Source: Myxococcus sp. CA023 (GTDB lineage: Bacteria; Myxococcota; Myxococcia; Myxococcales; Myxococcaceae). Taken from it: a stretch of 64,000 nucleotides of DNA. The stretch's first letter is position 1. Each line of letters opens with the position of its first letter. The position numbers and the translations under genes were made by a program. Below the pieces are notes generated by a model, which worked only from the letters and a program-made list of their open reading frames with translations, did no database searches and was not told the origin of the DNA. The stretch lies in contig NZ_JAAEAH010000011.1 in the NCBI RefSeq assembly GCF_010998615.1, forward strand, positions 1 through 64,000, in the 5' to 3' direction. Below, one piece after another: positions 33,770 through 42,525 of the stretch.

Positions 33770-35722
33770 TCACGCCGCCTGATTGAGCCACTCCTCATAG
33801 GCGCGGAAGTCGTAGTCGCGCCCCAGGAAGGCATTCACCAGCCGGGCCGCGTCGTCCGAGCCACCCGGCTCCAGCACCGCGCGCCGGTAGGCCTGAGCGG
33901 GCTCCGGGGCCAGCATCCCCTTCTGCTGGAACACCGTGAACAGGTCCTTCGCGATGACGAGCGACCACATGTACGTGTAGTAGTTGGACGAGTACCCGTC
34001 GAGGTGGCCGAAGGAGAGGTGGAAGTAGGTGCCCTCCACGTACGGGAAGGGCGTGAACTTCCCCTGGAGCTCGCGCACGAGCGACACCGCGTCCACGCCC
34101 TCCGGCTTGCGCCGGTACAGCTCCAGGCTGAGCGCCGCGTAGAACATCTGCTGGCGCACCCACAGGCCCTTGCCGAACTCCTCCGCGCGACGCATGCGCT
34201 CCACCACATCCGCGGGGATGGGCTCGTTCGTCTGGTAGTGCTTCGCGAACGTCTGGAGGCTGGCGGTGTCACGCGCCCACTCCTCCAGCATCTGCGACGG
34301 CGCCTCCACGAAGTCCCACTCCGTGCGCACGCCGGACACGCCCGCCCAGCGCGTGTGCCCGCCGAAGATGTGGTGCAGCAGGTGGCCGAACTCGTGGAAG
34401 AAGGTCTCCACGTCGCTGTGCTGGAGCAGCGCGGGCTCCGCGCCAGGACGGGGGAAGTTGCAGACCAGCACCCCTTCCGGCAGCCGCCGGCCCGACTTCC
34501 CGCTGGTCAGCGTGAACTGGGCCGCGTGCTTGTACTTGTCGTCGCGCGGGTGCATGTCCAGGAAGAAGCGCCCGCGCAGCGTGGCGCCCTCGAACACGTC
34601 GTAGGCCTCCACGTCCGGGTGCCACACCGGCGCGTCCGCGACGCGGCGGTAGGTGACGCCGAACAGGCGCGCCGTCAGGTCGAGCACGCCCTGTTTCACG
34701 CGCGTGTACTCGTAGTAGGGCCGCACCACCTGCGAGTCGAAGGCGTACTGCTCCGCCTTCACGCGGTCCTCCAGGTACGCCTGGTCCCACGGATTGACGC
34801 GCTCGGCGCCAGGGACGTCACGGCGCTTGCGCTCCAACAGCGTGGCGTAGTCGCGCTCCATGCGCGCGCCGGACGCGGCGGCGATCTTCTCGATGAAGTC
34901 CGAGGCGGCCCCCTCGTCCCGAATCATCTTGTCCTCGGTCGCGTAGGCCGCCCAGTTCCGGTAGCCCAGCAGCGTGGCCAGCTCGTTCCGGCGAGACACC
35001 ATGCGCTGCAGGACATCCGCGTTGGCGGGATGGCCGCGCTGGCGGAACACGCGCCACATCTGCTCGCGAGCCTGGGCATCCCGCGAGTACGTCATGAAGG
35101 GGACGATGTCCGGGTAGTCCGTGGTGATGCGCACCTTGCCGTCCGGCCCGGGCGGGTGGGCGCGCACGTAGTCGTCGGGCAGGCCCTCCAGCGCCGATGG
35201 AGCCAGCGCTTCCGTGCGCGTGTCCTGGCGGATGTTGCGGCTGAACTCCTGGCCGATGCGGACCAACTCCTCCTGGAGCGCCTTCACCCGGGCGCGGGTG
35301 GCGTCATCCCGGTCCACGCCCGCGCGGCGGAACTCCCGCCGCACCTTCTCCATCCACTTCCGCGTGGCGGCGTCCTCGCCGGACAAATCCAGCGCGGCCA
35401 GCACGTCATAGACGCCCCGGTCCATGCGGATGTCGTTGCTGAGCGTCTCCAGGGCCTGCTCGGCGGCCTCGGCGGCCTCGCGCATGGCGGCGTCCGGGTG
35501 CGCGTGGCGGGCGACGCTGGCGCGGGCTCCCGCATCGTCGAGCGCGGCCGTGGCCTCGTCGTAGATCTCCAGCACCTCGCGCGTGACGTAGGGGGGGCGG
35601 AGGGCCTTGAGCTGGGCGATTCCCGCTCGGGCGGCGGCCATGGCCTCCTCACCGGCACGCGTGAATTCGGCCGGTGGGCAGGTGACGAGGCGGGCGGCGT
35701 CGGGGACTTGGCTCTCTGACAC
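33770..35722 (-). CDS. M3 family oligopeptidase (thimet/oligopeptidase A-like)
   Basis: This 650-residue zinc metallopeptidase has HEFGH at 443-447 (His443, Glu444, His447) and the third ligand at about Glu473 in FVEAPSQMLEEW. The C-terminal HLDGYSSNYYTYMWSLVIAKD segment is typical of M3 enzymes. The family hydrolyses short peptides in the cytoplasm. No signal peptide is seen with the start I chose: GTG 35722, 6 nt after AGGAG, rather than the longer frame to 35833, whose residues read like leader DNA. It converges on the lipase-chaperone-like gene with a 15-nt gap. Confidence 0.92.
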   Translation of the reverse strand: MSESQVPDAARLVTCPPAEFTRAGEEAMAAARAGIAQLKALRPPYVTREVLEIYDEATAALDDAGARASVARHAHPDAAMREAAEAAEQALETLSNDIRMDRGVYDVLAALDLSGEDAATRKWMEKVRREFRRAGVDRDDATRARVKALQEELVRIGQEFSRNIRQDTRTEALAPSALEGLPDDYVRAHPPGPDGKVRITTDYPDIVPFMTYSRDAQAREQMWRVFRQRGHPANADVLQRMVSRRNELATLLGYRNWAAYATEDKMIRDEGAASDFIEKIAAASGARMERDYATLLERKRRDVPGAERVNPWDQAYLEDRVKAEQYAFDSQVVRPYYEYTRVKQGVLDLTARLFGVTYRRVADAPVWHPDVEAYDVFEGATLRGRFFLDMHPRDDKYKHAAQFTLTSGKSGRRLPEGVLVCNFPRPGAEPALLQHSDVETFFHEFGHLLHHIFGGHTRWAGVSGVRTEWDFVEAPSQMLEEWARDTASLQTFAKHYQTNEPIPADVVERMRRAEEFGKGLWVRQQMFYAALSLELYRRKPEGVDAVSLVRELQGKFTPFPYVEGTYFHLSFGHLDGYSSNYYTYMWSLVIAKDLFTVFQQKGMLAPEPAQAYRRAVLEPGGSDDAARLVNAFLGRDYDFRAYEEWLNQAA

Positions 35723-35816
35723 AATCTGCTCCTGGACGTGATGACGGCGAATATACGGCCGCAAAGGTAATGCGCCGGACGCCGGGGGGCAGCAGGGATT
35801 GGCGGCGGAAATGCGA

Positions 35817-35850
35817 GAGGCCGCCCGGCGCATGCACGCCCGGCGGCCTC
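35817..35850 (-). terminator. Strong hairpin after the Ig-like lipoprotein gene
   Basis: Two 14-nt arms (35817-35830 and 35837-35850) pair at 13 of 14 positions around a 6-nt loop. The structure begins about 20 nt after the stop codon of the gene ending at 35872. The following minus-strand bases have only a weak T-run. Confidence 0.6.
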
Positions 35851-35871
35851 CGTGGGAAACGCGGTGCTTCC

Positions 35872-38800
35872 CTACGGCTGCTCTATCGGGCTCTGGGAGT
35901 TCTGTGGCTGACGACTGGCCCGGGTGACGACGTCCGCTCTGTTGTTGTTCGAGTCCCAGCCGTTGCCGAAGGACGCGTCAGCACTGCCATCCGCCATGGT
36001 GGCAGGGGTCGAGGTGCTCAGGGCCTTCCGCTCCAGGCTGCCACCCGCCGCGGGGTGATTGGGCGCGGCGGTGCCCTCGGGCGAGTTACCGGTGCCCCAC
36101 GCCACCTTGTCTACCGCCACGTCATTGACGGCGTTCGTCAGGCCAGGACCGATACGAACATGGCCACCAGCCGTCGTGGACGACGAGACGTCGAACGAAT
36201 AGCCCAGATCCCGCACCACGGGGCCGCTGTAGTTGGCGCCCCCCAGCAGGAAGTACCCGTGGGCGCGGATGACAGTCCCGGCGGGGATGGTGACAGTGCC
36301 GGAGTACGAAGGCCCTGTCGCAGACTTGTACTGCACCAGCCAGCCGCCGATGTTCACGTCGGCGTTCGTCGGGTTGTAGAGCTCGATGAACTCATCGGTC
36401 ATCCCGGGTCCGGATCCGTTTCCGCCACTCACCTCGCTGATGACGACGTGATTGGCCACGGCCGGCGGCGGCACCACCGTCACCGTGCCGTAGTTGCCCG
36501 TGCTCCCCTCCGCGACGACGCCGTCCTGGTCGCAGTACACCCACGCCTGAGCCGCCGCGGGCCCCTGGGTGAAACGGTAGCGGAAGCCGTAGATGTAGTT
36601 GCCCGGCGCCGCGATGTTCAGGGGCGCCACCAGTTCGTCGTTGTTGCCCGGCGTGGCGAAGCCCGCGTTCGGCTCCGCCGCCACCCACGTCCACGAGGCG
36701 GGTGACGAGGCATCGGTTCCGTAGCCCAGCTCCGCCACGAGGTGCGGGAAGCCGTCGTTGCCATTCTGGTTCCGAGTGCTCGCCTGGGGCGCATAGAACT
36801 GGCTGGAGACGGACTCCGCGCGGCCCGCCCGGATGGGGGTAGCGAAGGACTTCGGATACTGAATGGCGCAGTGGTCCACCGGGCCGGTGATCTCCACACC
36901 GCAGGACGCGTTGGCGCCGCCCGGCGTGCCCCGTCCACCGCCAGGAAGCACCTCTTCCGAGTCACACCAGTACCAGGCGTGCTGGCTGGCCCGCGTGCCC
37001 ACCACCACGGACGACAGGTTCATCGAGCGCCCCGTCGTCTGCGGGAAGGAGGCCGAGTACGCCACGTCATCCACCACGGTGGCGCCCATCTCGACGAAGA
37101 GGTGCCCCGAGTGGCCAAGCTCGAAGAGCGTGCTCCCGTAGCCGTACTGCGCCACCACGCCGCCGTTGGTGGCCTCATCCGTGTTGCTCGCGAGGACGAA
37201 GGTGCCCCGGCCCGGGACGACGAGCGGCCGGTCTCCGGTCGTCAGCACGCTGAAGTCCGTCTCACTGCCTGCGCCATTGTCGAAGCGGATGCGCAGGTTC
37301 GCGATGTCCCGCGGTCCGTCGACGGTGCTGGTCAGCTCGATGTATTCGGTGGTGTTCGCGTCCGGGCGGTGCATCACCTCGCTGATGACCAACTCACCCG
37401 CCACGGGCGCGGGCGCCGTGTCACACGCCCCCGCGACACAGACGCCGTCCTGCCCCGGGCAGACCTCCGGGGTGGCCGTGTACTGGCACTCCGCCAGGCC
37501 CGCCGTCACCACGCACGCGTCCTCGTAGGTCACGCGCTGCACACCGTCCTCGTCACACTCCGGCGCGCGCGGCGCGCAGACGATATCGCCGCAGGGGCCC
37601 GGCACTGAGATGGAGACGAACGCCACGGTGCTGCCGTTGTTCGCGCCGTCGAAGACGCGGAGCGCGAAGTACCAGGTGGCCGCCTGGGACGGCGGCAGCG
37701 CGTGAGTCACTTCCTCCGCCTGTCCCGGCGCCCGTGGCGCCGCCGTGGGCACCTCGCTGGCGAGCGCGAAGCTCTGCGGGTCCATGGGCCCCGCGCTGTA
37801 GCGCAGCTCGTAGCGCGCGGCGTTGCCCACGACGCCGTTGTCTCCCGTGGCCAGCCACGTCAGGCGAACCGTCGTGTTGTCCACCAGGCTGGCGCTCAAA
37901 ACGGGCTCGGCGGGCGCGACGTCGTCGGTGATGGTGACCATCGTGTCGACTGATGGCAGCGACGGGTTCTCCGTGGTCGCGGAGAGGACGAAGCTGCCCG
38001 CCTGGTCCACCGTGAGGTCGCTGAAGTCGGCCACGCCCGCCACCGGCGCCACCGTCAAGGTGCCGCCCAGCGTCACCCCGACCGCCCCCACCAACTGGAG
38101 CGTCACGGACGGCGCCGTGACGTTCGAGACGTTGCCGAACGCATCCTGCAAGGCCACCCGCGTCTCGGACAGCGGCTCCAGGACGGTGCCCGGCTCCGGA
38201 GGCGCGACGAACGCGAGCTGCACGGGCGCGCCCGCCTCCACGGTGAAGTCGGACGTACCGGACACCGCGGCATCGCCGTCCGTGAACGTCACCGACTGCG
38301 CTCCCGCCGTCTCGAAGGTGATGGTGAAGGTGTGCGCTCCCTGGTCCGCCTCGGTGTACACGTGCGCCGCCAGGGGCGCAGCCTCCGGGTCCGTGGACGC
38401 GGGCGCCACCGTTCCCTGGTACGCCGTCAGCACGTTGCCGAAGCGGTCACGCGCGGAGACAGTGAAGGATTGGGGCTCGCCCGCGACGATGGACTCCGTC
38501 GGCCCCACCACGGACAACGCCGTGAGGAGTCCGGGCTGCACCGTCACAGAGGCAGTCTCCGTCAGCGTCGCCGCCGTGGTGTCCGTGACGGCGAGCTGAC
38601 CAGTGCCCACTGTGGCGAACGTCACATTGAAGAGGCGCTGGCCAGCGTCCGACTCGGTGAAGGTGTAGTCCGAAGGCACGGTGGCCTGGGCGTCCCCTGG
38701 AATCTCGAAGTGGACGGTGCCTCGATAACCCGAGGCGAGGTTGCCGTGGACATCCCGCACCGACACGGTGGCCGCCACGGGCTCGCCCGCGAGGACCGTC

Positions 38801-41436
38801 GAGGCGGTCAACTGCACCGTCAACTGCACGGCGGGACCCGACAGGACCTGGGTGTTCACCGTCGCCGCCAGCCCCGCGTTGCCCGCATCCCGCACCGTCA
38901 CCGAGCGCGCGCCGGAGGTCACCAGCGTCACCGAGAACGTGCGCTGCCCCGCATCCTGCCCGGGAACGAAGGTGTAGTTCGCGGGCAGCGTCGCCTCCGG
39001 GTCATTCGATTCGAAGTGCACCGTGCCCGTGTAGCCCGTGACGATGTTGCCGAAGCCGTCGCGCGCCGTGACGGTGAGGCTCTGCGCCTCGCCGGCCGCC
39101 ACTTCCGCGGGAAGCGCGCTCAGCTCCAACTCGGCGGGTGCACCGGTGCTCACCTCCACCTCGAGCGTGTCAGTCAGCTCCGGCCGCGCCGTGTCCACCA
39201 CGGCGACGCTCTGCGGCCCAGAGGTCAGCAACCTCACGTCGCTGAAGGTCCGCCGGCCCGCATCCGCCACAGTGAACGTGTAGTCGCCAGGCAGCTCCGC
39301 CTCGGCGTCAGTGGACGAGAAGCGCACCGCGCCGGTGTAACCCGTGGCCACGTTGTCGAAGGCGTCATGGGCCGTCACCACGACGCTGCCCTCGGCGCCC
39401 GCGGCCACCGGCGAGACCAGGCCCGCGAGCGACAGGCGGACGGCGTCGCCCGGCGCGATGGTGAACGCGTTGCTGGGCACCGGAGCCACCCCCGTGGCCG
39501 ACGCGATGAAGCGGTGCGTTCCCGCCTGCTCCACCACCACGCCCGAGAAGGTCGCCACGCCCGCGACCGCCGCTACCTGCAACGGCGTGAAGCCGGGCTC
39601 ATCCTCCAGCGTGAGCGTCACCGGCGAAGTGGCCGTGGTGACGACCTGTCCGTCGTCATCCAGCAGCGAGACGCGGATGTCCGGCTGCGTATCGCCCGCG
39701 TCACCATCCACGGGCTGCTGGGAGAAGACGAGCCGCGTGACGCCCTGCACCTGCGTCTGCACCATCAAGCTGGAGGAGCGGACCGCGTTGCCCTGGTTGT
39801 CCGCCACGCGCAGCGCCACGTGGTAGTTCGTGCCGGGCTGAAGGCCCGTGAGGACGGCGGACTCCTGCGTGCCAGCCTCCGCGGGCTCGCTCAGGCCGCC
39901 CACCGGCGTCGCCTGGTTGAAGTCCGCATCCGTCTCAATCGGATTCAGCGAGTAATGCAGGGCATGCGACGCGGCCCGTCCCTGGTCACCGTCATCCCCC
40001 ACCGCCGTCCAGGACACCGTGACGCTGTCGGGCGTGGCCACGGTCGCGGCGAGGACAGGGACGGCGGGGAACACATCATCGACGATGTCGATGTCCGTGC
40101 TCGTGGCGGGCGTCAGTCCATCCGCGGTGGCCTGAAGCTGGAAGCGGCCCTCCGTGTCCACGTGCACGCTGGAGAACGACGCCAGCCCCTCCACGGGCGC
40201 CACCTCGGTGACACCACGCAGTGGCGAGCCACCCGCCGGCACCAGGGACAGCGTCACCGAAGGTGCGCCCACGGGCGTCCGGTTGCCATGCGCATCCTGG
40301 AGCACCACCTCCACGGCGGTCAGCGCGGCGCGAACGGACGCATGCGAGGGCACGCGCGCGAAAGCCAATGCCGAGGTCCGGTCCGCCGAGACGCGCACGT
40401 CCTGGCGCCCCGCCAGTCCCGCTTGCGCGGCGTCCTGCACGTCGACACGCTGGGTGCCCGCCCGCCGCAGGGTGATGCCCGTGAAACGGAAGCGGCCCGC
40501 GTTCACCTCCGTGAAGGTGTGCCCGCCCGGCAGCGTGGCCGTGGCGTCCGAGGACTGCACGCTCAGCGTGCCGCGATAGCCACTGGCGACGTTGCCGAAC
40601 GCGTCACGCACCGTCACCTCCGCATCATGCGTGGAGCCCGCGATGGCGGTCTGCGGCAGCCCCGTCACCTCGACGGTGGCGGCGGCGGCCGGCGTCACGT
40701 CGAACGAAGGGCTGACCGCGCCCTCGACGCCGGTGGCCTCGGCCTTGAGCTGATAGCCCAGGCCCGCGCGCGTCAGCACCACTTCCTGGAAGCGGGCGAC
40801 GCCGTCCACGGCCCGAGCCCGGAGCGTGCCTCCCAGGGAAGCCCCACCCGGGCCAGCGGCCAGCGAGAGCGTCACCTCTCCCGTGACGGACGGAACCGGG
40901 CGGCCGTCGGCGTCCCGGAACTCGACGTCCAGCCCGCCAATAGGTGCACCGGCTCGGGCCGACAGCGAGGCCGCCGCGAAGGCCAGCCTCGAGGCCCGCA
41001 GCACGGTGAAGTCGACGACGGGACGCGAGCCCAGCACCACCGCGCCTCCCTCGGCATCCACCGAGGCCGTCACCCGCTTCGAGCCGCCTCGCGTGGACAC
41101 CACGGACGCGGTGGCCACGCCCTGGGCATTCGTCCGGTCCGCGGGCTGCGTCACGGTGTTCCCGTCGCCGGAGACCTCCACCCGCACCGTGCGGCCCTCC
41201 ATGGGAGCGCCGTCCTTCTGCCGCACCGTCACGGTGATGATGACCCGGTCCACGCCGTCCGCCAGCACCTGCTCCACCCGGTCCACCTGCACCGTGGAGA
41301 GCGCCGCGTCGGGCAGAGACTTCGCTGACGGCGGGAGCGGCGACGTGGCGCTGTCACCACACCCCACCAGCACAACGCCGAGGCACAGCACGCCCAACCC
41401 CAGCAACCGGGTGAGCGCGAGAGGACAACGGGACAT
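35872..41436 (-). CDS. Very large multidomain lipoprotein: Ig-like, fibronectin III and lamin-tail domains
   Basis: This 1854-residue protein starts with a lipoprotein signal (LGLGVLCLGVVLVGC, Cys26). A Big-1-like Ig domain covers about 45-150. Further Ig-like units follow, five of them with a DAFGN...GYxG...LPxxYTF signature near residues 280, 690, 793, 893 and 993, the last four about 100 residues apart. Fibronectin III-like domains lie near 459-555 and 1178-1275. A Cys-rich linker follows (CGDIVCAPRAPECDEDG), then two lamin-tail (LTD) domains near 1348-1512 and 1661-1815, each opening VISEV. This is a surface or adhesion-type architecture; the ligand is unknown. ATG 41436 follows CGGAG. 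A strong hairpin ends the transcript. Confidence 0.88.
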   Translation of the reverse strand: MSRCPLALTRLLGLGVLCLGVVLVGCGDSATSPLPPSAKSLPDAALSTVQVDRVEQVLADGVDRVIITVTVRQKDGAPMEGRTVRVEVSGDGNTVTQPADRTNAQGVATASVVSTRGGSKRVTASVDAEGGAVVLGSRPVVDFTVLRASRLAFAAASLSARAGAPIGGLDVEFRDADGRPVPSVTGEVTLSLAAGPGGASLGGTLRARAVDGVARFQEVVLTRAGLGYQLKAEATGVEGAVSPSFDVTPAAAATVEVTGLPQTAIAGSTHDAEVTVRDAFGNVASGYRGTLSVQSSDATATLPGGHTFTEVNAGRFRFTGITLRRAGTQRVDVQDAAQAGLAGRQDVRVSADRTSALAFARVPSHASVRAALTAVEVVLQDAHGNRTPVGAPSVTLSLVPAGGSPLRGVTEVAPVEGLASFSSVHVDTEGRFQLQATADGLTPATSTDIDIVDDVFPAVPVLAATVATPDSVTVSWTAVGDDGDQGRAASHALHYSLNPIETDADFNQATPVGGLSEPAEAGTQESAVLTGLQPGTNYHVALRVADNQGNAVRSSSLMVQTQVQGVTRLVFSQQPVDGDAGDTQPDIRVSLLDDDGQVVTTATSPVTLTLEDEPGFTPLQVAAVAGVATFSGVVVEQAGTHRFIASATGVAPVPSNAFTIAPGDAVRLSLAGLVSPVAAGAEGSVVVTAHDAFDNVATGYTGAVRFSSTDAEAELPGDYTFTVADAGRRTFSDVRLLTSGPQSVAVVDTARPELTDTLEVEVSTGAPAELELSALPAEVAAGEAQSLTVTARDGFGNIVTGYTGTVHFESNDPEATLPANYTFVPGQDAGQRTFSVTLVTSGARSVTVRDAGNAGLAATVNTQVLSGPAVQLTVQLTASTVLAGEPVAATVSVRDVHGNLASGYRGTVHFEIPGDAQATVPSDYTFTESDAGQRLFNVTFATVGTGQLAVTDTTAATLTETASVTVQPGLLTALSVVGPTESIVAGEPQSFTVSARDRFGNVLTAYQGTVAPASTDPEAAPLAAHVYTEADQGAHTFTITFETAGAQSVTFTDGDAAVSGTSDFTVEAGAPVQLAFVAPPEPGTVLEPLSETRVALQDAFGNVSNVTAPSVTLQLVGAVGVTLGGTLTVAPVAGVADFSDLTVDQAGSFVLSATTENPSLPSVDTMVTITDDVAPAEPVLSASLVDNTTVRLTWLATGDNGVVGNAARYELRYSAGPMDPQSFALASEVPTAAPRAPGQAEEVTHALPPSQAATWYFALRVFDGANNGSTVAFVSISVPGPCGDIVCAPRAPECDEDGVQRVTYEDACVVTAGLAECQYTATPEVCPGQDGVCVAGACDTAPAPVAGELVISEVMHRPDANTTEYIELTSTVDGPRDIANLRIRFDNGAGSETDFSVLTTGDRPLVVPGRGTFVLASNTDEATNGGVVAQYGYGSTLFELGHSGHLFVEMGATVVDDVAYSASFPQTTGRSMNLSSVVVGTRASQHAWYWCDSEEVLPGGGRGTPGGANASCGVEITGPVDHCAIQYPKSFATPIRAGRAESVSSQFYAPQASTRNQNGNDGFPHLVAELGYGTDASSPASWTWVAAEPNAGFATPGNNDELVAPLNIAAPGNYIYGFRYRFTQGPAAAQAWVYCDQDGVVAEGSTGNYGTVTVVPPPAVANHVVISEVSGGNGSGPGMTDEFIELYNPTNADVNIGGWLVQYKSATGPSYSGTVTIPAGTVIRAHGYFLLGGANYSGPVVRDLGYSFDVSSSTTAGGHVRIGPGLTNAVNDVAVDKVAWGTGNSPEGTAAPNHPAAGGSLERKALSTSTPATMADGSADASFGNGWDSNNNRADVVTRASRQPQNSQSPIEQP

Positions 41437-41603
41437 GAGCGGCTCCGGGAACGAACGGACCCCGCACGGAAGAGAGCACTCGCGAGGTCCCAGTGCCTTC
41501 TACCAGACAAGTCCCTTCACCACGTAGACCCTCACCAGAGCTTTGCATCCCGGGTGGAACCCACGGGGCTATCGTGACCCATGCCCCGTTGAGTGCGTCC
41601 CCG

Positions 41604-42407
41604 TTACATGCCGAGCGCGGCCATGAGCGCGCCGCCGCCCAGCAGGGACTGACCACCGTCGCAGACCATGATGGAGCCGGTGATGTAGGACGAGCCTTCC
41701 GACGCCAGGAAGAGCGCGAGCTGGGCAATGTCCTGCTTCTTCCCGAAACGCTGGAGCGGCAGGGCCTGGGCGAGCTTGTCGCGGCCCTCGTCGCTGGGGG
41801 CGAGCCGGCGCATGCCTTCCGTGTCGTCGATGGGGCCGGGGGTAATCGAGTTGACGCGCACGCCGGAGCCACCCCATTCAATGGCCAGCACGCGGGTGAG
41901 CATGTCCACGCCGGCCTTGGCGGCACAGACGTGGGCCTGCATGGCCATGGGGAGATAGGCCTGGGGCGCGGAGATGTTGATGAGGGACGCGCCCGGCTTG
42001 CGCAGGTGCTCGAAGGCGGCGCGGCTGATGTTGAAGGTGCCCAGCACATCGATGTCCATGACGGCCTTGAAGCCGTTGGAGGACATGCCCAGCGCGGGCG
42101 CGGGGAAGTTGCCGGCGGCGCCACACACGACGACGTCCAGCTCTCCGTAGGCCTCGCGCACCGTCTGGAGGGCCTTCTCCACCGCGGCATAGTCCCGGAC
42201 GTCGGCGGCCACGCCCATGGCGGTGCCGTGCGCCTGAAGCCCCTTCACCGCGGCCTCGAGCTTCTCCACGTTGCGGCCGTTGATGGCCACCTTGGCGCCC
42301 GCCTTCACGAAGGCCTCGGCGATGCCGAGGTTGATGCCACTGCTGCCGCCAGAAATGAACGCCACCTTGCCCGCGAGCAGCCCGTCCCGGAACACGCCAT
42401 CAGCCAT
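41604..42407 (-). CDS. SDR oxidoreductase, 2,4-dienoyl-CoA reductase-like
   Basis: This 267-residue Rossmann protein has a GGSSGINLG cofactor motif near residue 20 and a VRVNSITPGPI segment after the active site. It fits the DECR (2,4-dienoyl-CoA reductase) branch of SDRs, which typically shows CGAAGNFPAPA and KAVMDIDVLGTFNISR. As in DECR proteins, the usual SDR Tyr four residues before the active-site Lys is absent (MQAHVCAAKAG). The likely reaction is NADPH-dependent reduction of 2,4-dienoyl-CoA during beta-oxidation of unsaturated fatty acids. An ECH1-like isomerase gene, serving the same pathway, lies about 4 kb away. ATG 42407 is chosen; the longer frame has no family match. Confidence 0.85.
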   Translation of the reverse strand: MADGVFRDGLLAGKVAFISGGSSGINLGIAEAFVKAGAKVAINGRNVEKLEAAVKGLQAHGTAMGVAADVRDYAAVEKALQTVREAYGELDVVVCGAAGNFPAPALGMSSNGFKAVMDIDVLGTFNISRAAFEHLRKPGASLINISAPQAYLPMAMQAHVCAAKAGVDMLTRVLAIEWGGSGVRVNSITPGPIDDTEGMRRLAPSDEGRDKLAQALPLQRFGKKQDIAQLALFLASEGSSYITGSIMVCDGGQSLLGGGALMAALGM

Positions 42408-42525
42408 TTGGACCCGTCTCCTGTGGAAGCAACCGGGCAGGGACTTGAACAAACCTGCCGCACTGCGTCCATGACGTTCGCCGGACGGACAGCGGAACCC
42501 GGGGCCGTGTGTTAGAGGTCGCGCC

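Noticed and set aside
38332-41328. A 998-residue plus-strand frame opposite the Ig-like lipoprotein gene
   Set aside because: Composition is Arg/His/Gly-rich with no signal or domain; the minus strand carries the lipobox and repeated domains.
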